DNA of 64,000 nucleotides from Salipaludibacillus aurantiacus (GCF_900111295.1 NZ_FOGT01000004.1:62001-126000); one strand, 5' to 3'; counted from the first letter of the stretch, positions 1 through 9,277 are shown. Made by a program: numbers and translations. Notes: generated by a model from the sequence alone, not told the origin.

Positions 1-990
1 AGCGAGCAAATTCGTTTGTTCACTCACACTGATAATATCCTGTGAGAAAGTATTTGTCTCGTTAATTTTATCTGTCAGAGCCAGGAAAGTTTCGCTTAAA
101 TCATTGGCGTGCTCCTTAAATTCTTTCATGGTTTCTGAAAGGCTTTGAGAGAGATTGTTGCCGGACAGAGAGATTTCCGATGCTTTTTCAAAGTCTTTTA
201 TTAAAGTGTGTGTGTGGTTCAGCATATCTTTCATCTGATTAAGAGTGTCGTGGGAACGCTCGGAAATCCCTGAAATTCTTTCACTTTGCACGGTGCTTCC
301 AGTAGCGACTTCAGAAATAGCCGTAGAAATTTCCTGCTGGGAATAAATGTTTTCCTGGACGCGCTGGCTTACTGCTGTGAACCGGGCACTCATATCAGTA
401 ACGTTCGTTTGAAGCGTCTGCCTCTGATTATCCTTCAGTTCGGACTCTTTTTCATTTTCCTGGAGCATCTGCTCGATTTGATTCGTCTGCTGGGTGTTAA
501 GATAGATAAGTACATTAGAAAGAAGCCCTGTCAGTAAATAAAGAACAACCGTGGCAGGAAAATTTTCCTGCAATATCCCGGAGTCCACGGTGGAAAAATA
601 GGTGTTTAAATATATACCTGCTCCCCCTGAAACGAAGCCGATCCAGAAGACATTCCGGTACATATGGACAGTTGACAGTATTAATAAGAAAAAGAAGATA
701 AGAGTCGTTTCCATCCCTCCGCCAAAAAGGTAGATGGAGCTTAAGCAGAATGAATAAGCGGTAATAATCAGGAAATAAGGAAATAACGACTCATTTTTAA
801 ACAAGAATTTTAACGTGAAGAAAAAACCGATTAAAACAATCAGCTGCGTCCCATATAAAATGGCATGAAAAGGGTTTGATAAAGCTAAGCTTAAAAGGAG
901 TGCCAGAAATATTGAAATAGAGAAGGCCACCAATGTTAACACATTTTTCTTTTTTAAATCCTTTAGTTTTAAATCCTGTATTGCATTCAT
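1..990 (-). CDS. Methyl-accepting chemotaxis protein, C-terminus cut off by the window edge
   Basis: Reading from ATG at 990 there is an open frame of 330 codons running off the window at base 1. The first ~175 residues are strongly hydrophobic with several predicted membrane segments (including an IFFFLLILSTVHMYRNVFW stretch) and no obvious periplasmic sensor domain. The rest is a hydrophilic heptad-like coiled coil ending in VSEQTNLLA, the start of the conserved MCP hairpin tip that binds CheA/CheW. The start is supported by a GGGGG ribosome binding site 7 bases upstream; another ATG at 997 is in a different frame. It is probably a chemoreceptor sensing through its multi-span membrane domain; the ligand cannot be inferred. 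Confidence 0.88.
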   Translation of the reverse strand, partial: MNAIQDLKLKDLKKKNVLTLVAFSISIFLALLLSLALSNPFHAILYGTQLIVLIGFFFTLKFLFKNESLFPYFLIITAYSFCLSSIYLFGGGMETTLIFFFLLILSTVHMYRNVFWIGFVSGGAGIYLNTYFSTVDSGILQENFPATVVLYLLTGLLSNVLIYLNTQQTNQIEQMLQENEKESELKDNQRQTLQTNVTDMSARFTAVSQRVQENIYSQQEISTAISEVATGSTVQSERISGISERSHDTLNQMKDMLNHTHTLIKDFEKASEISLSGNNLSQSLSETMKEFKEHANDLSETFLALTDKINETNTFSQDIISVSEQTNLLA

Positions 991-1353
991 ATTTCATCCC
1001 CCTGAAATAGTAGTAGGAAAACCGGCTGAATTGATTAGTAGGAAAAGTTTTCTAAACTTTATAATAATTGAATGTGAAGGAAATGTAAAGAAAATAATAG
1101 ATAGAAAGACCTAGGATATTCCTTTATGTTTAGGTATAAATACCTTTGGTGACATAAGTAAATTAGAACTATAAAAAGAGTGAGCTGTACCGTAGTAACA
1201 CTTCAGCGCGCTGGGGGTCAGACCCCCCAGGAGTTTCCAATTTTATATAAACTTTAATTTCTTCATGTAATCCATACAAACAGTTAAATGCCTCTTTACA
1301 TTCGGCTGCTAATATTAGTAAGTGAAAGAGAGAATAAGGGAGGCAAGAGACCG
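991..1353. other. Intergenic region between chemoreceptor and HAD gene
   Basis: This 363-base divergent spacer should hold both promoters, but I see no convincing -35/-10 pair. Its one clear structure is a GGGGTCAGACCCC-type palindrome at 1211-1230, listed separately. Confidence 0.5.
1211..1230. repeat. REP-like GGGGTCAGACCCC palindrome, copy 1
   Basis: CTGGGGG and CCCCCAG arms flank a TCAGA(C) centre. The same core recurs at seven other places in this window with different arm extensions, so it is a dispersed palindromic repeat. Confidence 0.75.
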
Positions 1354-2142
1354 ATGAATATAAAAGCGATGTTTATTGATATGGATGGCACTCTGTTAAC
1401 GGGGGCAAATAAGATAACGAGAAGAAATGCCAAAGCGGTTTCTGCTCTGATGGAACGCAATATTAACGTTTTTCTTGCTACTGGCCGTCAATTTGAAATT
1501 ACCCAGCCTTATCATAGGATTCTGGGGTTAAATACACCTATGGTCTGCTTAAATGGCGCCTCTGTTCATGACGGAGTAACCGGGTATGCGGTGCAGACCA
1601 AACCAGTTAAACTTGACAGGGAGCGCCTTCATCATTTAACTGGAGACGACCCATGTAACGTCCTTGTCCATGCCCCGGATGGCCTTTATTGTAAAAGGGT
1701 CAATGCTGAGATTGAAGAATGGACCAGAGAAGGCCGTGTACCGCCGCGTTATGTCGGTGACTTAAGTAAAGCAGGTTATAAAGATGCCCTCAAATACAGT
1801 ATTCGAACGGGAGCGCCCGGATCTTCTGTCTCAATGCTTTTTGAAGACGAAGCAGATGTGATTGATTGGGATGATGGTTTTGAAATCGTGGCACGGGGAG
1901 TTTCCAAGTGGTCAGCCATTCAGTCCGTTTTAGAGAAGTACGGAATAGCTCCTGAAGAAACAGTCACGATTGGTGATGGCCCAAATGATATCCAAATGCT
2001 GAGTCATGCAGGAATAGGTGTAGCCATGGGAAATGCCGCCCCGGCAGTTAAAGCCTCTGCAGACCTCGTCACCAGTCATCATGAACAGGAAGGGCTTGCA
2101 GATTTTATAGAGCACTACTTAGTAAGTTCTTATGCTCTATAA
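1354..2142 (+). CDS. HAD-superfamily (Cof-type) phosphatase
   Basis: A 262-residue protein with the HAD nucleophile motif DMDGT at residues 9-13 near the N-terminus, a C2-type cap region in the middle, and the metal-binding GDGPND motif near residue 206. This is the layout of Cof/YkrA-like sugar-phosphate or FMN phosphatases (usual length 255-290). The start at 1354 is chosen because GGGAGG lies 10 bases upstream and the DMDGT motif then sits at the usual distance from Met1; an earlier in-frame ATG at 1288 has no ribosome binding site. It is a single gene followed by a terminator. Substrate not predictable. Confidence 0.9.
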   Translation: MNIKAMFIDMDGTLLTGANKITRRNAKAVSALMERNINVFLATGRQFEITQPYHRILGLNTPMVCLNGASVHDGVTGYAVQTKPVKLDRERLHHLTGDDPCNVLVHAPDGLYCKRVNAEIEEWTREGRVPPRYVGDLSKAGYKDALKYSIRTGAPGSSVSMLFEDEADVIDWDDGFEIVARGVSKWSAIQSVLEKYGIAPEETVTIGDGPNDIQMLSHAGIGVAMGNAAPAVKASADLVTSHHEQEGLADFIEHYLVSSYAL

Positions 2143-2201
2143 AAAAATAATACAAATGATAATCAACCGAGCTAGTCATAACATATATTCAGCCTTATAT
2201 A

Positions 2202-2245
2202 AAAAACCTTCCGACACAGCTTCAAAGCTGAAATGGAAGGTTTTT
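2202..2245. terminator. Bidirectional Rho-independent terminator
   Basis: AAAAACCTTCC pairs with GGAAGGTTTTT, with an inner CAGC/GCTG stem. It lies between the convergent HAD and MFS genes and has a U-run on each strand. Confidence 0.85.
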
Positions 2246-2273
2246 GCGATATATAAGCCAATTTAAACTTTTA

Positions 2274-3539
2274 TCAGGTGCTTATATTTTTGACAATCAG
2301 CGCTCCCTTTCTTAAAAAGTAGAACGCAACAAGGAATGTAACCGCCGCCCCGTAAAACAAAAAGGGGGGAGAGAAAATGTCCATTAACAAACCTAAAAGC
2401 CCCGGGGCAATAATGGAGGAAGCCATTGAAAATAAATAATATAACCCTGTGAAAAAACCAATCTTCCTTTTTCCTCCGAGGTCTGCTACTAAAGGGTAGG
2501 CCTGCACGTTGACAAACGCCCAGGCAATTCCGCCGGTAAACAGCACTCCTTGAAGAACGTATACCTCGTTCAGGTTCGGAAAGAAGGTCTGAAGTCCAGG
2601 AAGGGAAGGAACAGCAGTAAATATTAACGGTAAAAGAATCAGACCAGTCAGCATTAAAGGCGCTTTACCTAGTTTGCTTCCCAACAATCCCGCTGGAACG
2701 GCGAATATAACAAATGCCAGGCTGAAAAAACCAAGAGTAAAACCAGCACTGCTTTCATCCATATTGAGATATTCCACCCCATATACCGTAAATTGGGCTT
2801 CAATCCCTGAATAACCAATAAAATACAGGAAAATTGCAATCAGAATAAACAGCTGCCCGCGAAACTCCGGCTTTTTAAGCGACTTTATACCTTTAAAAAA
2901 AGTCGACGGCGGCTGAGTTTCTGAAAATTCCTCGTTAGACGTATCGGCATACGGCGGGTTTCTGTCCACAGTAAAATAAAGAATCAGAAAAGCTAACAGG
3001 AGAAGAAGACCGGCGATAATAAAAGGGTAGGCACGGTCAATTCCGTAAACGGCAGACAGCCCGAACAGAGCAGCCAGTGCACCGATCCCACCCATCAGGT
3101 TGATTACTCCGTTCGCTGTTGATCTTTTTTCTGAAGGCGTATGGTCCGGCATAAGAGCAATTACCGGGGCCCGGTAAACTGTCATAGCCAGCAGAAAAAT
3201 AACATCTATTATGAGAAGCACCCATAATGTCACTGCGGCCCCATAAGGAATCAGAATAAAAAAGATAGCTGCGACCGGCATTCCGGCAACTATGAACGGA
3301 AGACGGTTTCCTATTCGTGTATCTATCCTGTCAGACCATGTACCTATAACGGGGATCAGAATGACAGCCAGGAGGTTATCCAGCCCCATAATAGCTCCCC
3401 GGACAGCCCTGCTTTCGATATAGTCGCCCAAAATGAGAGGCATATACGCGTTATAAAAGGTCCATACGAGCATCAGAGCAAAGAAACCGCTCCCGATCGC
3501 AGCTATTTTTACGTAAGAGACGTCCTTCTGTTTCTTCAT
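2274..3539 (-). CDS. MFS transporter of the SLC45/GPH-like sugar transporter type
   Basis: A 421-residue integral membrane protein with about 12 hydrophobic segments. The loop between segments 2 and 3 carries GTWSDRIDTRIGNRLPF, resembling the conserved D(R)xxxRxGRRxPF motif of SLC45/GPH-type sugar transporters. It most likely moves a sugar or sugar conjugate with a cation. It is the second gene of a minus-strand pair, starting only 25 bases after the glycerophosphodiesterase gene, with its own GGGGGAG site. The pairing suggests uptake and hydrolysis of a glycerophosphodiester or related compound, but that is inference. Confidence 0.85.
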   Translation of the reverse strand: MKKQKDVSYVKIAAIGSGFFALMLVWTFYNAYMPLILGDYIESRAVRGAIMGLDNLLAVILIPVIGTWSDRIDTRIGNRLPFIVAGMPVAAIFFILIPYGAAVTLWVLLIIDVIFLLAMTVYRAPVIALMPDHTPSEKRSTANGVINLMGGIGALAALFGLSAVYGIDRAYPFIIAGLLLLLAFLILYFTVDRNPPYADTSNEEFSETQPPSTFFKGIKSLKKPEFRGQLFILIAIFLYFIGYSGIEAQFTVYGVEYLNMDESSAGFTLGFFSLAFVIFAVPAGLLGSKLGKAPLMLTGLILLPLIFTAVPSLPGLQTFFPNLNEVYVLQGVLFTGGIAWAFVNVQAYPLVADLGGKRKIGFFTGLYYLFSMASSIIAPGLLGLLMDIFSPPFLFYGAAVTFLVAFYFLRKGALIVKNIST

Positions 3540-3564
3540 TTACACTCCCCCAGTGGAGCTCAGT

Positions 3565-4311
3565 TTAGTTTCCGCTACTGTTACGTACATGCACTGCTTT
3601 TTCAGGCCAGTCAGTGATTATTCCCGCGCAGCCCCCTTTAATCAGGTTCTGCATTGTTTCCTCTTCGTTTACTGTAAAAGGCCTCACAGGCATGTTTGCC
3701 TTGCGGGCGCCCACAAGAAGTTCAGGCACTGCCACAGGAAAAAAGCAGTGAAGTCCATCTGCCTTTATGTTTCCCGCATAATTCCACGGTTCATAAAGGC
3801 CTTCCATAAATAAAACAGCCGTTTCAATATCAGGATCCTGCCTGCGGACCTCAACTAAACTGTAGTGGTTAAAAGAGGAAATAATTGTTCTGTTTTCTAA
3901 ACTATATGCGTAAACAAGGTCTAATACGATCTTTTCAATCCCTGGGTAGCGGACGATGCCGTTTTTAAGTTCCACGTTTAAAGTTAAGGAAGTTCCTGCT
4001 GCCCATTCAAACAATTGCTCAAGTGTGGGAATAGAGACACCGCCAAACTTAGGAGAAAACCAGGAGCCGGCATCGAGCCGTTTAATTTCTTCGTATGTAA
4101 GGTCTTTAATCCACGCTTGGCCGTTCGTTGTCCGGTTAACGGTTTCATCGTGGATCACCACGGGCACAAGGTCTTTTGTTAACTGGATATCACATTCCAA
4201 TCCCTCAGCCCCGGCTTCCAGTCCCGCTTCAAAAGCAGGCATCGTATTTTCAGGATGCGTGCCCGCAGAGCCGCGGTGGGCAAAAATTATTGTCGAGCCG
4301 TTTTTATTCAT
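3565..4311 (-). CDS. Glycerophosphodiester phosphodiesterase (GDPD family)
   Basis: A 248-residue cytoplasmic enzyme (no signal peptide) with the complete GDPD signature: AHRG at residues 11-14, the PENT motif at 20-23, ECDIQLTKD with the metal-binding Glu/Asp, VVIHDETVNRTT, and a C-terminal GITDWPE. The family hydrolyses glycerophosphodiesters to sn-glycerol 3-phosphate plus an alcohol. Length and lack of a leader match UgpQ/YqiK-type cytoplasmic enzymes. ATG at 4311 is preceded by AGGAGGAG. It is the first gene of a pair with the MFS transporter, which may bring in its substrate. Confidence 0.92.
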   Translation of the reverse strand: MNKNGSTIIFAHRGSAGTHPENTMPAFEAGLEAGAEGLECDIQLTKDLVPVVIHDETVNRTTNGQAWIKDLTYEEIKRLDAGSWFSPKFGGVSIPTLEQLFEWAAGTSLTLNVELKNGIVRYPGIEKIVLDLVYAYSLENRTIISSFNHYSLVEVRRQDPDIETAVLFMEGLYEPWNYAGNIKADGLHCFFPVAVPELLVGARKANMPVRPFTVNEEETMQNLIKGGCAGIITDWPEKAVHVRNSSGN

Positions 4312-4802
4312 GAGAGAGCCTCCTCCTGTAAATAGTGTTATTTACTAATACGAGCTGCCTTTCACATTTCCCTTTAAAAAATTGAAAAGAGAAGGGCAAG
4401 CTGATCGTTTGTTTATAAAACTGAGCGATACGCGATACAGTGAGTTATAAGTATGGCAAGGCAGCTGCGAAAAAAAGGAAAGCATATCGCTGGGCGATAC
4501 GCACTAAATCTCGCTAAGCGATATGCATACTATTGGGGAACCACATAGTCTCGTCGCAGTAATAGATTCTTTAAGAAGGATATATATCGCCAGGCGATAT
4601 CACGTAGACTTTGCTTGAATATCGGATGAGCGTATCGCTTTGAACGTGCTTCAGGGTGTATCGCTTATGTGGCGATAACAGAAGAAAAGCATATTGCTAT
4701 GCTGTTCCCTCATTATCAGAGGCTGCCTTTATAAACATTAGCGTATCGCCTGGAGATATCGCTTGGAATTATTTTTCACTTACGCTCTTTTAAATTAGGC
4801 GA
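4312..4802. repeat. Intergenic region rich in ATCGC/GCGAT inverted repeats
   Basis: No gene is visible in these 491 bases. Short palindromes built from ATCGC and GCGAT recur at least ten times, for example ATATCGCtggGCGATAC near 4485-4500, CTCGCTAAGCGATAT near 4510-4524, ATATCGCcagGCGATAT near 4584-4600, GTATCGCttatgtgGCGATA near 4659-4677 and GTATCGCCTGGAGATATCGC near 4743-4762. Spacing is irregular, so this is not a CRISPR. Function unknown; it could be an intergenic repeat cluster or a set of binding sites. Confidence 0.6.
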
Positions 4803-5339
4803 TTACATTAGATTGAACAGAGTCACCATAAGCAGTGCAGAAATTGAACCGAGTAAAGCTCCAATAATACAGTCAGACGGGTAATGAAGGCCCAGATACA
4901 TTCTGGACATGGCGATACAGCCCGCCAGCGGAAGAAGAATAAGCGAGAGCATAGGAGCATGTAAGGAAAACGTCACTGCCAATGAAAAGGCCGCTGTGGA
5001 GTGCCCTGATGGAAATGAATAGTCCTTTAATGGCGCAGAAACCAGGTTACAGCCGGCAACTGAATTATACGGCCTTTCCCTGCAGTATTTTTTCTTTAAA
5101 AAGTGCGCGATCACATGGCTTACGGTAAGTGAAGCAAGAGCAGTAAGAGCAGCGTGGCTGTTGGAAAAGTTTGATATAAAAAGCAATAAGGCCAAAATAG
5201 ATAAAGTAAAAGATGCCCCGCCTAAATGTGTCAGCTTTGGAAGAGTTAAATCGAGAACCTTGCACCTTAGCTGTCCATTTACATACTGAAAGATGTTTAT
5301 ATCGTATTCAGTGATCCTTTCTGTCAAGCGATGCGCCAT
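4803..5339 (-). CDS. PAP2-family membrane phosphatase
   Basis: A 178-residue membrane protein with all three PAP2 catalytic motifs: KKKYCRERP (the KxxxxxxRP motif, residues ~82-90), PSGH at 110-113, and SRMYLGLHYPSD with Arg146, His152 and Asp156. About five membrane segments are visible. Bacillaceae members of this size (BcrC/YodM-like) dephosphorylate undecaprenyl pyrophosphate or phosphatidylglycerol phosphate at the outer face of the membrane. It is divergent from a glycosyltransferase gene, fitting a cell-envelope role, but the substrate is not determined by sequence alone. Start at 5339 has a GGAGGGAT site. Confidence 0.88.
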   Translation of the reverse strand: MAHRLTERITEYDINIFQYVNGQLRCKVLDLTLPKLTHLGGASFTLSILALLLFISNFSNSHAALTALASLTVSHVIAHFLKKKYCRERPYNSVAGCNLVSAPLKDYSFPSGHSTAAFSLAVTFSLHAPMLSLILLPLAGCIAMSRMYLGLHYPSDCIIGALLGSISALLMVTLFNLM

Positions 5340-5517
5340 GTTTATCCCTCCTGTAAATAAAAGGCTGATTTAATTGTAACGGATGAATGTAAATAGAATG
5401 TTAGTTTTATGTTTATTTTTTAGATGAAAACTTTAAAGTGGCTCAACATGCGTTTCATAATCATCTGGTAAATTAAACGGAGAAATAGAGGTGAAACTAC
5501 GCGGGGAGGTAATTTTC

Positions 5518-6663
5518 ATGAAAATAGCTATTTTTTCCGACACCTATGCACCTGAAGTGAATGGAGTAGCCAGAACACTGCAGAAGCTAAGTGGTTATTT
5601 ACAAGAGAAACAGATTACTCACAAAATTTATGTACCTGAAAACAGGGGGCAGACAATTGAGTATTCGGGGGTTGAACGGTTAACCAGCTTTCCGTTTCTT
5701 CTATACCCGGAGTGCAGGATGGCTTTACCGAATTTCTCATCATTGAATCAATCGCTTAATGATTTTTCCCCGGATCTTATTCATATCGCCACTCCTTTTA
5801 ATGTTGGTCTGTATGGCCATTACTTCGGAAAAAAGCACCGGATTCCAATGGTGGCTTCCTATCACACCCATTTTGATGATTACCTCGACTACTACCATCT
5901 TTCCTTGTTAAAACACTGGTTTTGGCGGTATATGGAATGGTTTCACCGTCCGTTTGAAAAAGTGTATGTCCCCTCTGTCAGTACAAGAGATAAACTGTAT
6001 AAGAAAAATATCCACTCCAATATCGGCATTTGGGGAAGAGGGGTTAACCACCAGTTTTTCTCTCCGGCCAATCGGTCAGCCGAAATGAAAAAGAGATATG
6101 GGATTAAGGAGAAGTATATTTTACTGTATGTTGGAAGAGTATCGGTTGAAAAGGATGTGCAGACGGTCCTTAATACTTTTAAATCACTTCCTCCGTCTTT
6201 GTATGATGATACCCATCTCATCGTAGCGGGAGACGGCCCGCTATTGAGCCAGCTGCAGGCTGCAGAGCCTGAAAAAACAACTTTTACAGGATTCTTAAAA
6301 GGAGAAAGACTGGCGGAGGTATATGCTTCCAGCGACGTCTTTATCTTTCCTTCGTCTACGGAGACATTCGGAAACGTGGTTCTGGAAGCTTTATCGTCGG
6401 GATTGCCGGTGATAGGAGCTGATAAGGGGGCAGTGCCCCATTTAATTGACCATGGCAGTACAGGGTTTTTATGTCCTCCAAAACATACGCAGTCATTTGT
6501 TAAGCATACGGAAACAATATTAAGGAATGAAGAGTATAGAAAACAAATGGGATATAAAGCACGGGAGTTTGCACTGACTCAGTCCTGGGATGATATTTTT
6601 TCAGGTCTAATGGGGGGATATGAGGAAGTCCTTAAGAAGAAAAAGGTGTTAACCCCTGCATAA
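5518..6663 (+). CDS. Family 4 glycosyltransferase (GT-B, MgtA-like)
   Basis: A 381-residue GT-B enzyme. The N-terminus (FSDTYAPEVNGVARTLQ) is the acceptor-domain signature of GT4 glycosyltransferases such as alpha-mannosyltransferase MgtA and related glycolipid enzymes. The C-terminal half holds YVGRVSVEKD and the donor-binding E-x7-E motif in SSTETFGNVVLEAL (near residue 280). No membrane span is present, so it is cytoplasmic or peripheral. The start at 5518 was chosen over an upstream in-frame GTG because GGGGAGG lies ~9 bases before it. The divergent PAP2 phosphatase supports a role in envelope lipid or glycan synthesis. Confidence 0.85.
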   Translation: MKIAIFSDTYAPEVNGVARTLQKLSGYLQEKQITHKIYVPENRGQTIEYSGVERLTSFPFLLYPECRMALPNFSSLNQSLNDFSPDLIHIATPFNVGLYGHYFGKKHRIPMVASYHTHFDDYLDYYHLSLLKHWFWRYMEWFHRPFEKVYVPSVSTRDKLYKKNIHSNIGIWGRGVNHQFFSPANRSAEMKKRYGIKEKYILLYVGRVSVEKDVQTVLNTFKSLPPSLYDDTHLIVAGDGPLLSQLQAAEPEKTTFTGFLKGERLAEVYASSDVFIFPSSTETFGNVVLEALSSGLPVIGADKGAVPHLIDHGSTGFLCPPKHTQSFVKHTETILRNEEYRKQMGYKAREFALTQSWDDIFSGLMGGYEEVLKKKKVLTPA

Positions 6664-6674
6664 CTATAAGAAAA

Positions 6675-6701
6675 CAAGCTTGGGAATTGCTCCCAAGCTT
6701 G
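6675..6701. terminator. Terminator hairpin between convergent genes
   Basis: CAAGCTTGGGA pairs with TCCCAAGCTTG (11-bp stem, 5-base loop). The U-run is better on the minus strand (TTTTCTT), so it probably ends cstA transcripts. Confidence 0.65.
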
Positions 6702-6733
6702 CTTTGCCATCTTTTAAATAAAAGCTGTTTTGC

Positions 6734-8167
6734 TTAAGCTGCTTTCGTAAAACGCTTATCCTGCTTCCGGTGGGTAAAGATTTTTCTGATGAACCATCCG
6801 ATAATTACAAGCGTCAGTGCAGATCCGCTGATCATGGAAATGCCGTAATCCATATTTAGCCCCTCTGGTGCATAGAAAATATACGTGCATACGACCGCTG
6901 TCATAAACATCGCAGGTATACTGCATATCCAGTGAAATTTATTATTTTTTAACAGATAGACAGCGCCTGTCCAAAGCATGACAGTGGCGACAAGCTGATT
7001 AGTCCAGCCAACATAGCGCCATAAAAAGGTGTAATCAATAGTGGAAAGCAAGAAAGCAGGCACAGTGACAACAAGTGTGCCAATAAGAATCATCGCTTTT
7101 CCTTTAGCTGGCTTAAAGCCTTTCTCCAGAAGGGTGGTTACCATCATCCTCGATGAGCGGAGAGCCGTATCTCCTGTTGTGATCGGCAGGATGATTACCC
7201 CTAAGATGGCAAGGATGCCTCCTAACGTGCCAAGCAGGCTTGTTGAAATTTCATTTACGACACCCGCAGGTCCGCCAGCCGCCTGGGCTTCAGCCAATGC
7301 GCCTGTTCCGCCGAAAAATGTCATAGCAGCAGCTGCCCAGATTAATGTAATAATACCTTCGGCGACCATTGCACCATAGAATACTTTTCTTCCGTCAGAC
7401 TCTTTCTTTAAAGTTCTGGCAATAATCGGGCTTTGCGTGGAATGGAAACCGGAAATCGCGCCGCATGAAATGGTAACCATTAGTAACGGCCAGACAGGCA
7501 GCTCCCCAGGGTGCAGATTGGAAAAAGTTAAATTTGGTACTTGATGACTGCTTACAAGTAAAGCTACACCTACAGATACTGCCATAAATATAAGAATAGC
7601 ACCGAAAACAGGATAAATTCTCCCGATAATTTTATTAACAGGGAGAAGGGCAGCCAGCAGGAAATACCCGAAAATAATAATAACTGCTGTTAGAAACCCG
7701 ATCGGGGTAATTTCAGCAATCAGCTGGGCCGGCCCGGCTGTGAAAGCTGCTGCGACGAGAATCATAAGCAGAATTGAAACGATATTGATCCCTGTCTGCA
7801 TCGTTTTCCCTAAATACTTGCCGACGAGTGACGGGTATTGGGCCCCGTTATGCCTGAGGGAAAGCATGCCGGAAAAATAGTCATGAACCGCCCCGGCGAA
7901 AATACAGCCGATGACGATCCATATGAAAGCGACAGGTCCATAAAGAGCACCCATAATGGCACCAAAAATAGGACCAAGCCCTGCTATATTTAAGAGTTGG
8001 ATTAAACTGCCTTTCCACCAGCTCATCGGAACATAATCCATTCCGTCTGAATTTGAATAAGCCGGCGTCGGCTTATCATCTTCAATGTTAAAAATCCGTT
8101 CAACTACCTTCGAATAAACGATATATCCGACGATCAGCAATGCTACTGCTATAAAAAAAGTAATCAC
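6734..8167 (-). CDS. cstA: Carbon starvation protein CstA family transporter
   Basis: A 477-residue polytopic membrane protein with at least 12 hydrophobic segments and CstA-family signatures near the N-terminus (SMSWWKGSLIQLLNIAGLGPI-like segment, then a GAVHDYFSGMLSLRHNG loop) and later GFHSTQSPIIAR and TTGDTALRSSRM. It is shorter than B. subtilis/E. coli CstA (about 600-700) and matches the compact ~480-residue branch. Family members import peptides or pyruvate when preferred carbon is exhausted. The start is GTG at 8167, preceded by AGAGGTGA at good spacing. It stands alone on the minus strand. Confidence 0.87.
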   Translation of the reverse strand: MITFFIAVALLIVGYIVYSKVVERIFNIEDDKPTPAYSNSDGMDYVPMSWWKGSLIQLLNIAGLGPIFGAIMGALYGPVAFIWIVIGCIFAGAVHDYFSGMLSLRHNGAQYPSLVGKYLGKTMQTGINIVSILLMILVAAAFTAGPAQLIAEITPIGFLTAVIIIFGYFLLAALLPVNKIIGRIYPVFGAILIFMAVSVGVALLVSSHQVPNLTFSNLHPGELPVWPLLMVTISCGAISGFHSTQSPIIARTLKKESDGRKVFYGAMVAEGIITLIWAAAAMTFFGGTGALAEAQAAGGPAGVVNEISTSLLGTLGGILAILGVIILPITTGDTALRSSRMMVTTLLEKGFKPAKGKAMILIGTLVVTVPAFLLSTIDYTFLWRYVGWTNQLVATVMLWTGAVYLLKNNKFHWICSIPAMFMTAVVCTYIFYAPEGLNMDYGISMISGSALTLVIIGWFIRKIFTHRKQDKRFTKAA

Positions 8168-8487
8168 TCACACTCACCTCTAAATTGCTATATTATTGGA
8201 CGATAGGGAATAGTTTAACTATTTAAAGGGTAAAAGACAACAGGTATTTTCAGAATTCATTAATTAATCAGATTTGTTCACAATATTAAATACTTACATG
8301 GCAGGCAGTGTAACGTTTGCATGAGTATCGTAATAAAATATTTCCCGGGAAAATGTGAAATTTCACGTAGGGGTCTGACCCCTACGTGAATTTATCACAT
8401 ATAAGCGGTAGGAGCGCTGAGAGAAATATGTTATAATGCTCGGGTACATGGTGAGAATGTACAATTGAATACCGGATGTCATCCGGA
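8168..8487. other. Intergenic region upstream of the preQ1 riboswitch
   Basis: It contains a palindromic REP-like element (8362-8390), a TATAAT -10-like hexamer at 8432-8437 with only a weak -35, and two small inverted repeats just before the riboswitch: GTACAT...ATGTAC (8444-8462) and CCGGAT/ATCCGG (8472-8486). No coding sequence is evident. Confidence 0.5.
8362..8390. repeat. REP-like palindrome, copy 2
   Basis: Perfect 12-base arms TTCACGTAGGGG and CCCCTACGTGAA flank a TCTGA centre, the same core as the other copies but with arms extended by a different, self-complementary sequence. Confidence 0.8.
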
Positions 8488-8523
8488 AGAGGTTCTAGCT
8501 CAACCCTCTATAAAAAACTAAGG
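8488..8523 (+). promoter_or_regulatory. preQ1-I riboswitch aptamer
   Basis: The sequence reads AGAGGTTCTAGCT-caa-CCCTCT-ATAAAAAACTAA, which is the class I preQ1 aptamer: an AGAGG/CCTCT stem, the UUCUAGCU-type loop, and the A-rich tail ending in CUAA that forms the pseudoknot. It lies directly upstream of queCDE. Binding of 7-aminomethyl-7-deazaguanine is expected to favour the terminator that follows. Confidence 0.93.
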
Positions 8524-8536
8524 AACTGACTTTTTT

Positions 8537-8566
8537 GCCATATCCTTAGGAGGGGTATGGCTTTTT
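8537..8566 (+). terminator. Riboswitch-controlled terminator
   Basis: GCCATATCC pairs with GGGTATGGC followed by TTTTTC, starting 14 bases after the preQ1 aptamer and ending about 50 bases before queC. This is the expression platform of a transcription-attenuating riboswitch. Confidence 0.85.
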
Positions 8567-8619
8567 CTTTTATATGTTTGAGCAGAAACCTTAATTTCAG
8601 GATTAAGGAGACGTGAACG

Positions 8620-9276
8620 ATGAAAAATGAAAAAGCAATTGTTGTATTCAGCGGAGGGCAGGACAGTACGACGTGTTTGTTCTGGGCTCTCGACAATTTT
8701 AAAGAAGTAGAGACCGTAACATTTAATTATAATCAGAGACACCGTACGGAAATAGAGGTAGCTGAGGGGATCGCGAAGGAACTCGGGGTGAAACACAGGG
8801 TTCTTGATATGGGGCTGCTTAACCAGCTGGCTCCCAATGCACTGACTAGAGACGATATTTCCATTGAAGAGAAGGAAGGCGAGCTCCCGTCCACGTTTGT
8901 GGAAGGTCGGAACTTATTGTTTTTAACATTCGCGGCGATCGCAGGAAAGCAATCAGGGGCCGACCATATTGTGACCGGCGTATGCGAAACGGATTTCAGT
9001 GGTTATCCGGACTGCCGGGATGTGTTTATTAAATCCCTGAATGTGACCCTGAACCTCTCAATGGATCATTCATTTGTGATTCACACGCCGCTCATGTGGC
9101 TTGATAAAGCTGACACATGGAAACTGGCTGATGACCTCGGAGCATTTGAGTTTGTCAGAAATAAAACGTTAACGTGCTATAACGGAATTCTTTCTGACGG
9201 ATGCGGAGAGTGCCCTGCTTGTCTGCTGCGGAAGAAAGGCCTTGAAGAGTACCTTCAAAGAAAGGAGGCCCGCTGA
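8620..9276 (+). CDS. queC: 7-cyano-7-deazaguanine synthase QueC
   Basis: A 218-residue enzyme with the ATP-pyrophosphatase P-loop SGGQDS at residues 11-16 and the C-terminal zinc cluster in LTCYNG...[11 protein letters not shown]. QueC converts 7-carboxy-7-deazaguanine to preQ0 with ammonia and ATP. It is the first gene of a three-gene operon under the preQ1 riboswitch, starting at ATG 8620 after AAGGAG. Length and motifs are typical for Bacillaceae. queF, which would reduce preQ0 to preQ1, is not in this window. Confidence 0.97.
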   Translation: MKNEKAIVVFSGGQDSTTCLFWALDNFKEVETVTFNYNQRHRTEIEVAEGIAKELGVKHRVLDMGLLNQLAPNALTRDDISIEEKEGELPSTFVEGRNLLFLTFAAIAGKQSGADHIVTGVCETDFSGYPDCRDVFIKSLNVTLNLSMDHSFVIHTPLMWLDKADTWKLADDLGAFEFVRNKTLTCYNGILSDGCGECPACLLRKKGLEEYLQRKEAR

Positions 9277-9277
9277 C

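Noticed and set aside
8318-8332. cre site upstream of cstA (TGTAACGTTTGCA)
   Set aside because: Only the right half matches; the left half is poor and one base is missing.
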